Positions 45,714 to 55,303 of a DNA stretch of 64,000 nt are shown here, one piece after another. The stretch covers positions 16,240-80,239 of the forward strand of contig VSND01000006.1 of the NCBI GenBank assembly GCA_009774145.1. The letters are read 5' to 3'. The DNA is from Lachnospiraceae bacterium (lineage in GTDB: Bacteria; Bacillota; Clostridia; Lachnospirales; Lachnospiraceae). Numbering within the stretch: the first letter of the stretch is position 1; every line of letters starts with the position of its first letter. Position numbers and translations under genes: made by a program. The notes under the pieces were generated by a model. The model was not told the origin of the DNA. It did not search any database and saw nothing but the letters and a program-made list of their open reading frames with translations.

Positions 45714-47084
45714 TTACTGTCTGTTTTCTTCTGTACCCCTTACCAGCGAAGACAGCGCCAGAAGCGCCAGCACATTGGGAAGGACCATCAGCTGATTAAA
45801 AGTATCTGTCAGTTCCCAAACCAGATCGTTGGACAGGCAGGAACCAAGAAAAACGAACAGGACAGCCAGTACGGAATAGACCTTCACGCCGGTATCTCCA
45901 AACAGGTATTTCACATTGATCCGTCCGAACAGATTCCAGCTGATGATCGTGGAAAAGGCGAAAAAGAGCAGACAGACCGCAATAAAAATATTGCCGATGC
46001 TGTCGCCGAATACGGAAGCAAAGCCAAGCTGCGCCATATTGGTCTTGCTGACGCCTTCTGCCGCGCCTCCTGCCAGCACTCCATTTCCCGCATACAGGGT
46101 GGAGATCACGATCAGGGCAGTCATGGTCAGCACCACAAAAGTATCGATAAATACGCCGAGCATGGCCACCACCCCCTGGTCGTGGGGGTCCTTTACCTCC
46201 GCCATGGCATGCGCATGAGGCGTCGACCCCATACCGGCCTCATTGGAAAAAAGCCCCCGCTTCACGCCCTGGGTCACCGCCGTCTTCAGCGCATAGCCAA
46301 AGCCGCCGCCGATGATCGCCTGCGGTGCAAAGGCATACCGGAATATCATGGCAAAAGTCTCCGGCACATACTGGAGCCGGCAGATCAGAAGGACCAGTCC
46401 TCCTGCCAGATAGATCACAGCCATGACCGGCACCAGCTTCTCCGTTACGGATGCGATCCGCTGTGCGCCGCCGATGAAGATGAATCCTGCCAGAACCGCC
46501 ACCGGAATACCGACGATCCATGCCGGCATGCCGAACGCATTGCTGCAGGTCTCCCCTATGGAATTGGACTGTACCATACAGCCCATAAAGCCCAGCGCAA
46601 GGATGATCGCCACTGCAAAAAATCCTGCCAGAAATCTGCCGAACCCGTTGGGAAAGGCTCTGCAGATATAATAAACCGGTCCTCCGTGGATGGAGCCGTC
46701 CTTCTCCACAATTCTCGTCTTCTGGGCAAGCACTGCCTCCGCATAGACCGTCGCCATGCCGAAAAAGGCAATGATCCACATCCAGAAGATTGCTCCCGGA
46801 CCGCCTGTCAGGATTGCCCCGCAGGCCCCGATAATATTTCCGGTACCGACCTGCGCCGCAATCGCGGTTGTCAGCGCCTGAAAAGAAGTAAGCCCACCTT
46901 TTTGGCTGCTGCCCTTCGAACCTGTTTTGCCAAAGACCAGCTTTATTCCTTCGCCGAAGCATCTCACCTGCACAAACCGGGTCTTCACACTGAAAAACAG
47001 GCCGCATCCCACCAGCAGGATCACCAGAATGTAATCCGAGAGATACCTGTTGATGGTCTGTACTACTTTTAATACTGTTTCCAT
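45714..47084 (-). CDS. Sodium:alanine/glycine symporter (AGCS family)
   Basis: 456 residues from the ATG at 47084 (GGAGG ten bases upstream). The track frame to 47288 would cover the riboswitch leader and is rejected. Eleven or so membrane helices. Family marks: the N-terminal helix YILVILLVGCGLFFSVKTRF, then KGGLTSFQALTTAIAAQVGT (AGCS signature NPSA-type region), GAIFWMWIIAFFGMATVYAE, and GLFSNEAGMGSTPHAHA. It imports alanine or glycine with sodium. The glycine riboswitch in the leader argues for glycine as a substrate or signal. Confidence 0.94.
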   Translation of the reverse strand: METVLKVVQTINRYLSDYILVILLVGCGLFFSVKTRFVQVRCFGEGIKLVFGKTGSKGSSQKGGLTSFQALTTAIAAQVGTGNIIGACGAILTGGPGAIFWMWIIAFFGMATVYAEAVLAQKTRIVEKDGSIHGGPVYYICRAFPNGFGRFLAGFFAVAIILALGFMGCMVQSNSIGETCSNAFGMPAWIVGIPVAVLAGFIFIGGAQRIASVTEKLVPVMAVIYLAGGLVLLICRLQYVPETFAMIFRYAFAPQAIIGGGFGYALKTAVTQGVKRGLFSNEAGMGSTPHAHAMAEVKDPHDQGVVAMLGVFIDTFVVLTMTALIVISTLYAGNGVLAGGAAEGVSKTNMAQLGFASVFGDSIGNIFIAVCLLFFAFSTIISWNLFGRINVKYLFGDTGVKVYSVLAVLFVFLGSCLSNDLVWELTDTFNQLMVLPNVLALLALSSLVRGTEENRQ

Positions 47085-47162
47085 GTCTGCATTTCCTCCT
47101 GTACGAATACTCTTCTCATGAAAAAAGCTCCGGACTCTCTGCCATGCAGAAAGAATTCCGCA

Positions 47163-47189
47163 CAAAAAGCTGCCGATCACTCGACAGCT
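47163..47189 (-). terminator. Expression-platform terminator of the glycine riboswitch
   Basis: Minus strand AGCTGTCGA and TCGGCAGCT (one G-U pair) form a 9-bp stem with loop GTGA, then TTTTTG. Lies between the aptamer and the symporter gene. Confidence 0.85.
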
Positions 47190-47235
47190 CCGGAAAACAA
47201 AGAAAACAGGGACTCTACGTCCTTTGAAAAGCCTG

Positions 47236-47312
47236 CTCTGTCCTTTTTGCCTGAGAGATTCAGCGTCGCCGCCTTGCACCTTCGGCACCCAACCGGATGG
47301 GATTCTCCAGAG
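47236..47312 (-). ncRNA. Glycine riboswitch aptamer
   Basis: Minus strand: CTCTGGAGA at the 5' side pairs with TCTC...CAGAG at the 3' side. The core signatures GCCGAAGGTGCAAG and CTCTCAGGCAAAAAGGACAG are those of the gcvT-type glycine aptamer. I see only one full aptamer; the upstream 60 bases may hold a degenerate second one. It precedes a sodium:alanine/glycine symporter. Confidence 0.92.
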
Positions 47313-47386
47313 TCTCCTCGACCTCCGGTCCGGACAATGCCGTTCCAGAGGCTTCCTCGGATACTTTCATCATGTATATGGACTAT

Positions 47387-47415
47387 AGTATAATTGTATA
47401 CACACAGAATGTCAA
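47387..47415 (-). promoter_or_regulatory. Promoter of the glycine riboswitch / symporter transcript
   Basis: TTGACA (47415-47410), 17-base spacer, TATACT (47392-47387), near consensus, giving a leader of about 300 bases. Confidence 0.88.
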
Positions 47416-47437
47416 TTGTTTTATTTCCCATGAAGAT

Positions 47438-48967
47438 CTATTTCATGGATGCCACCTGATCAAATTCCTCCTGAATCTCCCGGGACGGCTCTGCAGTCAG
47501 AAGGCTGACCGCCACATTCACTGCGAGCGCCACCAGAAATGCCGGGAGCAGTTCGTAAATCCCAAGGACGCCTCCCATGGGGCGTACGAGGAATTTCCAT
47601 ACAAAGACCATGACGCCTCCGCTGACCATGCCCGCCAGCGCCCCCGGAAGATTCGACCGCTTCCAGAACAGCGCCAGCAGCACCAGCGGCCCAAAGGAAG
47701 CGCCGAAGCCGGCCCATGCAAAGGACACGATCTGGAACACCGAACTGTTGGAATCTCTCGCAATGAACATGCCGATCACGGCGATGAGCAGTACGGTCAC
47801 GCGCGCCACCCGCATACCGGTCTTCTCGTCCATATCCTTCATGAACACTTCTTTCAGGATGTTCTGGGAAGCGCTGGAGGAGGCAGCCAGAAGCTGAGAA
47901 TCCGCCGTGGACATGGTCGCCGCAAGGATTCCCGCAAGGATCACGCCTGCGATCAGCGCCGCGAACACTCCATGGGTGGCGATCAGGTCTGCAATCGTGA
48001 TGATGATCGTCTCCGAATCTTCCAGCGCCGGAATGGAACCGACTGCCGTCATGGCATTTCCAACCACGCCGATGAAAATGGCAACTGTCATGGAGATCAC
48101 GACCCATATGCTGGCAACCCTTCTGGACAGCTCCAGCTTCTTCGCGTCCTCAATCGCCATAAAGCGCAGCAGCACATGGGGCATTCCAAAATATCCAAGT
48201 CCCCAGGCCAGCATGGAAGCGATATTCAGCGCACCGTAGGCGGATGCCGTACCGGATACCGGATCGTGGATTTGGGTCAGGCTGAAATACCCTGCCATGG
48301 CTCTGGCATTGTCAACCACCGCGCCGAAGCTTCCCACATTGTGGATGCCGAAGCCGAAGACCACGATGATCGCAATCGTCATGATGATGCTCTGCAGAAA
48401 ATCCGACGTACTCGCTGCCAGAAATCCGCCCAGCGTTGTATAAGCCACAATCACAATGGCGCTGATCACCATGGCCGGTATATAGTCCCAGCCGAACAGG
48501 CTGGAAAAGAGCTTGCCGCAGGCTGCAAAGCCGGAAGCCGTATAGGGCACAAAGAAAATGATGATCAGTACGGCAGCAATGACAGATAATATCTTCTTCT
48601 CATCCCGGTAGCGGTTTGAGAAAAACAGCGGCAGCGTTGTGGCGTTTCCGCATGCATGGGTGTAAAAGCGGAGCCTTTTTGCCACAATCAGCCAGTTTAC
48701 ATAAGTTCCTACAGCAAGGCCGATGGCCGTCCATGCCGCGTCGGCAAGACCGGTCACATAGGCAACGCCCGGAAGCCCCATCAACAGCCAGCTGCTCATA
48801 TCCGACGCTTCCGCGCTCATGGCGGTGACAAACGGCCCCAGCTTCCTCCCTCCAAGATAAAAATCTTCCGTCGTATGATTTTTTTTTGCCAGAACCGCGC
48901 CAATACCCACGACTACCGCCAGATAGGCAAGGATTGCAAAAAGCATAATCAGGTTTGCAGATGTCAT
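47438..48967 (-). CDS. putP: Sodium/proline symporter (SSS family)
   Basis: 509 residues, about 13 membrane helices. PutP marks: EDFYLGGRKLGPFVTAMSAE, ASDMSSWLLMGLPG, GLGYFGMPHVLLRFMAI, LAGILAATMSTADSQLLAAS (sodium site region), then ASQNILKEVF. It takes up proline with sodium, for nutrition or osmotic protection. It is in line with the symporter gene downstream but separated by the riboswitch promoter, so the two are independent. Substrate is assigned by family; other SSS substrates are less likely given the close PutP match. Confidence 0.92.
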   Translation of the reverse strand: MTSANLIMLFAILAYLAVVVGIGAVLAKKNHTTEDFYLGGRKLGPFVTAMSAEASDMSSWLLMGLPGVAYVTGLADAAWTAIGLAVGTYVNWLIVAKRLRFYTHACGNATTLPLFFSNRYRDEKKILSVIAAVLIIIFFVPYTASGFAACGKLFSSLFGWDYIPAMVISAIVIVAYTTLGGFLAASTSDFLQSIIMTIAIIVVFGFGIHNVGSFGAVVDNARAMAGYFSLTQIHDPVSGTASAYGALNIASMLAWGLGYFGMPHVLLRFMAIEDAKKLELSRRVASIWVVISMTVAIFIGVVGNAMTAVGSIPALEDSETIIITIADLIATHGVFAALIAGVILAGILAATMSTADSQLLAASSSASQNILKEVFMKDMDEKTGMRVARVTVLLIAVIGMFIARDSNSSVFQIVSFAWAGFGASFGPLVLLALFWKRSNLPGALAGMVSGGVMVFVWKFLVRPMGGVLGIYELLPAFLVALAVNVAVSLLTAEPSREIQEEFDQVASMK

Positions 48968-49095
48968 AACTTTATTCTCCCTCTCATTCTAATATTGTTC
49001 TGCTTCAAAAGCGCTTATTTTGCGCACTGTTTCTGCATTTTAACACAATACCGAATGGAACGCAATACAGAGTAAAGTACAGAATATGTTCTGGT

Positions 49096-49683
49096 TTATC
49101 GTACTTTCAGGCTCTGCAGCATCAGCGGAAGCTTTCTGGCCGCTTCCTCCGAAAGAGAATATTCTCCTTTGCGCAGGCACCATTCATAGAGCAATGCCCG
49201 TTCACACATGGCATAATAACGTACCATTTCACCAACCCCCAAATCCGGTATCAGCTCTCCACGCTCTCTCCCGCGTGTTATGATCCGGCGGAGCAGTTTA
49301 TAATAAGTGCGGTCGTGGTCCAGAAGAGGTTTTTCTCCTCTGGTCGTAAGCTGCGTGGAATAAAGCTCGGTCAGAAGTTCCAGATTGATGGAGTCTTCGA
49401 TCATGATCATCAGCTCATGGTTCAGATACAGAAGTACCTCATAACTGTCCGCATCTTCTGCGATCCCCGGCTCCAGCTCTTCATATTTTTCATCCATCAT
49501 ATAGGCAAGAGAACCCAGAAGCGCGTCCTTTCCTTCAAAATAATGATAGAAAGACCCCTTTGAGGTTCCGGATACTTCTATGATCTCCTCGATCGTCGTA
49601 TCCTCATAGCCCTGCTCATAAAACAGCTTCCATGCCGCCGATACAATCCTGCTCTTTGTTCTTCTCTGATTCTTTTTTGCCAT
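49096..49683 (-). CDS. TetR-family transcriptional regulator
   Basis: 195 residues. N-terminal DNA-binding helices: RIVSAAWKLFYEQGYEDTTI then EVSGTSKGSFYHYFEGKDAL, the classic TetR helix-turn-helix. The C-terminal ligand domain (about 60-195) is helical and unassigned. Third gene of hydF-rrf2-tetR on the minus strand, starting 24 bases after the Rrf2 gene. May respond to a metabolite linked to hydrogenase function; ligand unknown. Confidence 0.9.
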   Translation of the reverse strand: MAKKNQRRTKSRIVSAAWKLFYEQGYEDTTIEEIIEVSGTSKGSFYHYFEGKDALLGSLAYMMDEKYEELEPGIAEDADSYEVLLYLNHELMIMIEDSINLELLTELYSTQLTTRGEKPLLDHDRTYYKLLRRIITRGRERGELIPDLGVGEMVRYYAMCERALLYEWCLRKGEYSLSEEAARKLPLMLQSLKVR

Positions 49684-49707
49684 ATTTCGTTCTCACCTTC
49701 CAACCTT

Positions 49708-50142
49708 TTATATGGAATAATCCTGTCCATGTTCACTGCTCCAGCTCACCAGGTCCTTAAGCGTCACGGTATCCACCACTCCCCGAATGGCCTCGTCCAG
49801 CTTTTTCCAGAGCAGAACCGTCACGCAGTCATCCCTTCTGCTGCAGCTTTCTTTGCCGTATTCCAGACAGTTTACCGGAGCCAGACTCCCCTCGGTCAGA
49901 CGAAGAATCATCCCAACCGTGTATTCTTCCGGACTTTTTGCCAGAAAATATCCGCCCTGCGGTCCGCGGACGCTGCGGACAAATCCTGCTTTATTCAATA
50001 CCGATATGATCTGCTCCATATATTTTTCAGAGATCTCCTGACGGCCGGCAATATCCTTCACCCGCACCGGACTGCCCGAATCTGCCAGTGCAAGATCCAG
50101 CATGATCCGAAGCGCATAACGCCCTCTTGTAGAAATCTTCAT
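49708..50142 (-). CDS. Rrf2-family iron-sulfur regulator
   Basis: 144 residues. Winged helix of the Rrf2/IscR family: MKISTRGRYALRIMLDLAL, VRVKDIAGRQEISEKYMEQI, GFVRSVRGPQGGYFLAKSPE. Three cysteines at 92, 100 and 106 (NCLEYGKESC and DDC) have the placing of the IscR cluster ligands, so it can hold a 2Fe-2S cluster and sense iron-sulfur status. It starts 12 bases after hydF, suggesting it controls hydrogenase maturation or cluster supply in the same operon. Confidence 0.92.
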   Translation of the reverse strand: MKISTRGRYALRIMLDLALADSGSPVRVKDIAGRQEISEKYMEQIISVLNKAGFVRSVRGPQGGYFLAKSPEEYTVGMILRLTEGSLAPVNCLEYGKESCSRRDDCVTVLLWKKLDEAIRGVVDTVTLKDLVSWSSEHGQDYSI

Positions 50143-50154
50143 CCTGCACCTCCT

Positions 50155-51360
50155 CTATCTTCCGGAAAATTCCGCCAACAGATGCGGAAACATGGATATA
50201 CTTCGTTTCAGAATCCCGTGAACATGGGCAATCGCTACTCCATAATTCGTCATGGGGATTCCCTGGTCAGAGGCACATTTCATCCGGTAACGGACTTCCC
50301 GTTCATTCAGCATACAGCCGCCGCAGTGCAGCACCATGGCATATGAGGACAAATCCTCCGGAAATTCTGTTCCGGAACAGAAGGTGAAGGAAAGTTCTTT
50401 TTTCGTATACTCCTGCAGCCACCGGGGCAGCTTCACGGTTCCGATATCCTCACACTGCCTGTGGTGCGTACAGCCTTCCGCAATCAGAATCCGATCCTGC
50501 TCCTGAAGGCGGTCCATCGCCGCTGCTCCCCGCACGGTATCCTCCAGTATTCCCTTATAACGTGCCATCAGGATCGAAAAGGAGGTCAGCGGTATCTCTT
50601 TTGGAGTCTCCTTTGACACCCGCCCAAACGCCTGACTGTCCGTTACCACAAGCGACGGCGTTTTTCCAAGCGACATCAGTGTCTCTTTCAGTCCGGTCTC
50701 CCTGACCGTCACCGCCGCCGCGCCTGCATCGATCACATCCCGGATCACCTGCTGCTGCGGCAGAATCATGCGCCCTTTGGGCGCGGCCGAATCCATGGGC
50801 GTTACCAGCACCACAAAATCCCCGGGAGCGATCAGATCCGCAACCAGCCGCACGGTTCCTTCCTTCGGCGCCAGCGCCCCCAGGCGCTCTTTCAGTTCCT
50901 GGATTCCCGCTCTGTTCTTCGTGCTGACATAAAGCTTTTCTGCATCATTCGGAGGACAGGCTTTCAGAAGATCCGACTTGTTGCAGACGATCAGATAAGG
51001 AATCTCCTTTTCCCGGAACAGGGACAAAAGTTCTTCTTCGCAGGCTCCGATTCCCTTCTGCCCATCCGTCACAAGTACCGCAATATCGGTCTTGTTCAGT
51101 ACCTGCCTGGTCTTCTTCACCCGAAGGGCGCCAAGACTGCCCTCATCATCATACCCCGGCGTATCGATTATAACCACCGGTCCCAGCGGAAGAAGCTCCA
51201 TTGATTTTAAGACCGGATCCGTCGTCGTTCCCTTTGTATCCGAAACCACTGCCAGCTCCTGCCCGGTCACCGCATTTACCACGCTGGATTTTCCTGCATT
51301 CCTCCTTCCGAAAAAGCCGATATGCACCCGGTTCGAAGCCGGCGTATCATTCAGTCCCAT
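50155..51360 (-). CDS. hydF: [FeFe]-hydrogenase maturation GTPase HydF
   Basis: 401 residues. Scaffold on which the 2Fe subcluster of the H-cluster is built before insertion in HydA. GTPase part: VHIGFFGRRNAGKSSVVNAV, then DTPGYDDEG and CNKSDLL. Dimer domain in the middle. C-terminal cluster-binding domain with CTH, 46 residues, then CGGC, exactly the CxH-x46-CxxC ligand spacing of HydF. hydE and hydG are not in the window. First gene of an operon with two regulators. Confidence 0.95.
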   Translation of the reverse strand: MGLNDTPASNRVHIGFFGRRNAGKSSVVNAVTGQELAVVSDTKGTTTDPVLKSMELLPLGPVVIIDTPGYDDEGSLGALRVKKTRQVLNKTDIAVLVTDGQKGIGACEEELLSLFREKEIPYLIVCNKSDLLKACPPNDAEKLYVSTKNRAGIQELKERLGALAPKEGTVRLVADLIAPGDFVVLVTPMDSAAPKGRMILPQQQVIRDVIDAGAAAVTVRETGLKETLMSLGKTPSLVVTDSQAFGRVSKETPKEIPLTSFSILMARYKGILEDTVRGAAAMDRLQEQDRILIAEGCTHHRQCEDIGTVKLPRWLQEYTKKELSFTFCSGTEFPEDLSSYAMVLHCGGCMLNEREVRYRMKCASDQGIPMTNYGVAIAHVHGILKRSISMFPHLLAEFSGR

Positions 51361-51611
51361 AAATATCTCTCCTTTCCTGATCGTTTCGCTGCAGGAGCCG
51401 GCGCGCCTTCCGGCCGGGGCAGGCTCTGTGCCTGTCCGGACGCCTGCAGCCCATGTACCCTATTTTTCATACTTATATTATAGGAAATTTTCAGACACAA
51501 TGCAAGCAGAGGTTTCCCTCCCTGCTGTTTTGTGTTACAATACAGTTACTGTTCAGACGCCTGCCGGCGCAGGTGGGGGAAACAGCAGACTGCAGACAGG
51601 GAGGAAGCAGC

Positions 51612-52172
51612 ATGTATCAGATTACAGACTGGTGCCGTCATTTTGTACAGATGCAGGTGACGCCCGGCGACCTGTGTATTGACGCAACTATGGGAAACGG
51701 ACATGATACCGAACTGTTGTGCCGGCTGGCCGGAGAACATGGAAAGGTACTTGCTTTTGACATTCAGGAAAAAGCGCTTCAAAATACGAAAAAAAGACTG
51801 CAGAAAGCAGGTGTTCCGGACAATTACCGGCTCATTCTGGATTCCCACAGCCATATGATACAATATGCGGATGCCGGCAGTGTAAGCTGCATCCTGTTCA
51901 ATTTTGGATATCTGCCCGGCGCGGACCATTCGACTGCCACACAACCGGAGACCAGCCTTCAGGCCATCCGGCAGGGGCTTTCCCTTTTGAAAAAAGACGG
52001 GCTCATGAGCCTGTGCATTTACAGCGGGGGCGACACCGGCTTTGAAGAACGGGATACGCTGCTTTCCTTTTTAAAAGCGCTGGACTCCAGGAAGTATCTG
52101 GTCGTCCTGTCTTCTTATTACAACAGGCCCAACCATCCTCCGATCCCCGTTCTGGTCCGGAAGCTTCTGTAA
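51612..52172 (+). CDS. mnmM: YtqB/MnmM-type tRNA (U34) methyltransferase
   Basis: 186 residues from the ATG at 51612 (GGGAGG seven bases upstream); the frame is open to 51453 without a site. Class I SAM methyltransferase of the old rRNA_methylase family PF06962: CIDATMGNGHDTELLCRLAG (motif I), KVLAFDIQEKALQNTKKRL, SCILFNFGYLPGADHSTAT (catalytic NFGYLPGG-type motif), and YYNRPNHPPIPVLVRKL. Bacillus YtqB (MnmM) makes the 5-methylaminomethyl group on the tRNA wobble uridine. That enzymatic name rests on family knowledge. Isolated plus-strand gene. Confidence 0.87.
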   Translation: MYQITDWCRHFVQMQVTPGDLCIDATMGNGHDTELLCRLAGEHGKVLAFDIQEKALQNTKKRLQKAGVPDNYRLILDSHSHMIQYADAGSVSCILFNFGYLPGADHSTATQPETSLQAIRQGLSLLKKDGLMSLCIYSGGDTGFEERDTLLSFLKALDSRKYLVVLSSYYNRPNHPPIPVLVRKLL

Positions 52173-52213
52173 CTTCTGTACCGGAAGCAGTCAGGGGCCT
52201 GCACAGGCTCCCC

Positions 52214-52420
52214 TTATGCATCCGTCCCCTGATTTTCCCGCTCTGCTGCTTCCTTATAGATCAGACATGCCGCATGGTTGGGGCATGTTTCATAATTACA
52301 GTCAAATTCCGTCAGCTTCAGAGTTCCATCCTCCCGGCGCTCATATTCACACGCCACGGTCCGCGTCTCATTGCTGCTCCGGCAAAATCCGCTGATGAAT
52401 GCTTCTACGATCTCTCCCAT
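52214..52420 (-). CDS. Small Cys-containing hypothetical protein
   Basis: 67 residues from the ATG at 52420 (AAAGG eight bases upstream); the frame extends to 52465. It opens MGEIVEAFISGFCRSSNET and has further cysteines in ACEYE and in FDCNYETCPNHAACLIYKEA, a spacing that could hold a metal. Not a known family to me. It follows glyA with a 170-base gap and faces the methyltransferase gene. Confidence 0.7.
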   Translation of the reverse strand: MGEIVEAFISGFCRSSNETRTVACEYERREDGTLKLTEFDCNYETCPNHAACLIYKEAAERENQGTDA

Positions 52421-52498
52421 CCTGAATGCCTTTCTTTTTCTGCACTCTGCATAAACAGCCGTCATCCTCCGGCGTCAATCCGAACATCCGTTCGTATC

Positions 52499-52531
52499 CA
52501 CCTTTCCGGGAACCGGCATTCCCGGAAGGTG
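52499..52531. terminator. Hairpin downstream of glyA
   Basis: CACCTTTCCGGGAA and TTCCCGGAAGGTG pair with one bulged T around a 6-base loop. No clear U-run; a terminator or RNA-stabilising hairpin. Confidence 0.5.
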
Positions 52532-52592
52532 CATCCGTCCGCAGGGGCTGGTTCCGCATGCATCCGAACCATGCCGTCCTGCTGGAAACGGT

Positions 52593-53834
52593 CTACATGC
52601 AGAGCGGATATTTCTCTGTCAGCCCCTGAATCAGCGCTTTTGCCTTCGGTGCTGCAGACTCTCCTTCTTTTAACATCATGGCGACCGCATCTGCAATCGT
52701 ATCCATATCTGCTTCGTTTAATCCCCTGCTGGTCACAGCTGCCGTTCCAAGGCGGACGCCGCTGGTCACAAAAGCAGAACGCGGATCGTTCGGAATCGTG
52801 TTCTTATTCGCTGTAATATTTGCCAGCTCCAGAAGATTCTCCGCATCCTTTCCGGAAATGTCAAGATTCGTCAGATCCAGAAGCATCAGATGATTGTCCG
52901 TTCCGCCGGATACGATCCGGATCCCGCGGTCCATAAGCCCTTTGCAGAGCGCTTTCGCATTTTTCACAATATTCTGCTGATACACTTTATAGGCTTCTGT
53001 CTGACATTCCTTCAGGCACACCGCTTTTGCCGCGATCACATGCATCAGCGGGCCTCCCTGGATCCCCGGGAACACTGCCTTGTTAAAGTTGAACTTTTCT
53101 GCGGTCTTTGCATCAGACATGATCATACCGCCTCTGGGTCCGCGCAGCGTCTTGTGCGTGGTCGTCGTCGTCACATGCGCATAGGGAATGGGGCTCGGAT
53201 GTACGCCTGCTGCCACAAGACCTGCAATATGCGCGATATCGACCATCAGATAAGCGCCTGCTTCATCCGCAATCTCACGGAATTTTTTAAAATCAATCGT
53301 TCTTGCATAAGCGCTGGCGCCTGCCACGATCAGCTTCGGACGGCATTCCAGAGCAATCCGGCGCACCTCCTCATAGTCAATAAATCCCTCGTCGTTTACA
53401 CCATACGGATATACTTCAAAATATTTTCCGGACATGTTCGCAGGGCTTCCATGGGACAGATGTCCGCCATGCGCCAGATTCATGCCCAGCACCCTGTCCC
53501 CCGGCTCCAGCATGGCAAAAAAGACCGCCATATTTGCCTGTGCGCCGGAATGGGGCTGTACGTTCACGTACTCACAGCCAAACACCTCTCTGGCTCTTGC
53601 AATCGCCAGATCCTCTACCACGTCGACACACTCACAGCCGCCGTAATATCGTTTTCCGGAATATCCTTCTGCATACTTATTGGTCAGCGGGCTGCCCATG
53701 GCAGCCATTACTGCTTTGCTTACCCAGTTTTCTGATGCGATCAGTTCAATATGGCTGTTCTGCCTTGCCATCTCGTCGGTAATGGCAGCCGCAACCTCCG
53801 GATCAACTGCTTTTACTTCGTCCAATGAATACAT
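52593..53834 (-). CDS. glyA: Serine hydroxymethyltransferase
   Basis: 413 residues. PLP enzyme that interconverts serine and glycine and supplies one-carbon units. [17 protein letters not shown] near 20, [20 protein letters not shown] near 48, [16 protein letters not shown] near 95, and the PLP lysine motif [16 protein letters not shown] near 222-237. AGGAGG-like CAGGAGG precedes the ATG. It stands alone; two AAAAACAGATG direct repeats lie in its leader (about 53850-53890). Confidence 0.98.
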   Translation of the reverse strand: MYSLDEVKAVDPEVAAAITDEMARQNSHIELIASENWVSKAVMAAMGSPLTNKYAEGYSGKRYYGGCECVDVVEDLAIARAREVFGCEYVNVQPHSGAQANMAVFFAMLEPGDRVLGMNLAHGGHLSHGSPANMSGKYFEVYPYGVNDEGFIDYEEVRRIALECRPKLIVAGASAYARTIDFKKFREIADEAGAYLMVDIAHIAGLVAAGVHPSPIPYAHVTTTTTHKTLRGPRGGMIMSDAKTAEKFNFNKAVFPGIQGGPLMHVIAAKAVCLKECQTEAYKVYQQNIVKNAKALCKGLMDRGIRIVSGGTDNHLMLLDLTNLDISGKDAENLLELANITANKNTIPNDPRSAFVTSGVRLGTAAVTSRGLNEADMDTIADAVAMMLKEGESAAPKAKALIQGLTEKYPLCM

Positions 53835-54095
53835 AAATTCCTCCTGTCATCGTCATCTGTTTTTCTCTCAAAGACATCTGTTTTTCACAACCATCACTTT
53901 AACATGGTTATTTATATTTTTCAACCTTTTTTCAGCCTTTCCCAAAACAATTATTTTTAAACGCCGAATTCCCGGATGTTTCTCAAAATTTCTTTCCATC
54001 TTTCCCGGTTTCTGTTATGATAAAGAAGATCTACTGTAAATGCAAACAGCATCCGCAAAATCATGCAGATGCCAGCCTCACAAAAGGAACCTGTT

Positions 54096-54374
54096 ATGAC
54101 AATCCTATCAAACTTCCTGCTGCTTTATCTGATCCTCATAAACCTGACCGGCTTTTCCATGATGGGAATCGACAAGCGAAGAGCGCGAAAACACATGTGG
54201 AGAATCTCGGAACAAAACCTGTTTCTGGCCGCAATCCTCGGAGGTTCTGTGGGAACCCTGGTTGGCATGTATACGTTCCGGCACAAAACCAGGCACTGGT
54301 ATTTTGTGGTCGGCATGCCGCTGATTCTGATCCTGCAGGCAGGTATCGCAGGATATTTTTTCTTCCGGCTGTAA
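54096..54374 (+). CDS. DUF1294 small membrane protein
   Basis: 92 residues from the ATG at 54096 (AAAGGAA six bases upstream; the frame is open to 54063). Three membrane helices (about 3-22, 37-58, 70-90) with the DUF1294 phrase GFSMMGIDKRRARKHMWRI, then GGSVGTLVGMYTFRHKTRHW. Function of the family is unknown. A -10-like TATGATAAAG sits upstream near 54015. It precedes the LysR gene by 50 bases on the same strand. Confidence 0.88.
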   Translation: MTILSNFLLLYLILINLTGFSMMGIDKRRARKHMWRISEQNLFLAAILGGSVGTLVGMYTFRHKTRHWYFVVGMPLILILQAGIAGYFFFRL

Positions 54375-54424
54375 GTGACCAGAAGGACACCGTCTGAAGA
54401 ATCCCAAGAAAGGAGCTTACTGTC

Positions 54425-55303
54425 ATGGATATCAATTACGAGCTGTACAAAGTATTTTACCATGTTGCCATTTCCCTGAGTTTTTCAGAAGCATCCAAGA
54501 AGCTCTACATCTCCCAGTCCGCGGTCAGCCAGTCCATCAAGGTACTGGAAAAAAAGCTGAACCGGACGCTGTTCATACGCAGTACCAAGAAAGTACAGCT
54601 CACACCGGAAGGAGAGATCCTGCTCCGGCATGTGGAGCCTGCCATGAATCTGATCCGGCGCGGGGAGGCACAGATCATGGAAACCGACACGCTGAACGGC
54701 GGCCAGCTCCATATCGGGGCCAGCGATACCATCTGCCGGTATTTTCTTGTGCCCTATCTGAACCGTTTTCATAAGGAATATCCGCATATTCATATCAAGG
54801 TCACCAACCAGACTTCCATTCGATGCGTGGATCTGCTGGAAAACGGTTCTGTGGATCTGATCTTTACCAACTATCCCAACTCCCGGCTGGATCACAGCTT
54901 CCACATCCGTTATATCCGAGAATTTCACGACTGTTTTATTGCCAGCCGGAAATATTATGGAGAACTGGAACACCAGACCCTGTCTTTTCAGGAACTTCTG
55001 GAATATCCGATTCTGATGCTCGGACGAAACAGCACCACCAGTGAGTTCGTCCATTCCATGTTCCAGCAGCACCAGCTGGACCTGGTGCCGGAGATCGAGC
55101 TCAGCTCCAATGACCTTCTTCTGGATCTGGCCAGCATCGGGCTCGGAATCGCTTTTGTTCCCGATTTCTGCGTGACGCAGAAGCTTCATGAACTGTTTCC
55201 CATCGGGCTGAAGTCCGAACTTCCCCCCAGAAAGCTTGCCGTCGTCCACAGCGAACAGATGCCTGTCAGCCGCGCCGCCCGGCAGTTTATGAGCTACTTC
55301 TGA
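54425..55303 (+). CDS. LysR-family transcriptional regulator
   Basis: 292 residues. N-terminal winged helix: YHVAISLSFSEASKKLYISQ, SAVSQSIKVLEKKLNRTLF. The effector domain (about 90-290) has LHIGASDTICRYFLVPYLN and LLLDLASIGLGIAFVPDF. AAAGGAG precedes the ATG. LysR genes usually control a divergent neighbour; here no divergent gene is adjacent, so the target is not evident. Its last 10 bases overlap the end of the convergent helicase gene. Confidence 0.93.
   Translation: MDINYELYKVFYHVAISLSFSEASKKLYISQSAVSQSIKVLEKKLNRTLFIRSTKKVQLTPEGEILLRHVEPAMNLIRRGEAQIMETDTLNGGQLHIGASDTICRYFLVPYLNRFHKEYPHIHIKVTNQTSIRCVDLLENGSVDLIFTNYPNSRLDHSFHIRYIREFHDCFIASRKYYGELEHQTLSFQELLEYPILMLGRNSTTSEFVHSMFQQHQLDLVPEIELSSNDLLLDLASIGLGIAFVPDFCVTQKLHELFPIGLKSELPPRKLAVVHSEQMPVSRAARQFMSYF

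Noticed and set aside
47085..47288. N-terminal extension of the AGCS symporter
   Set aside because: It would translate the glycine riboswitch and its terminator; the ATG at 47084 begins the family's normal N-terminus.
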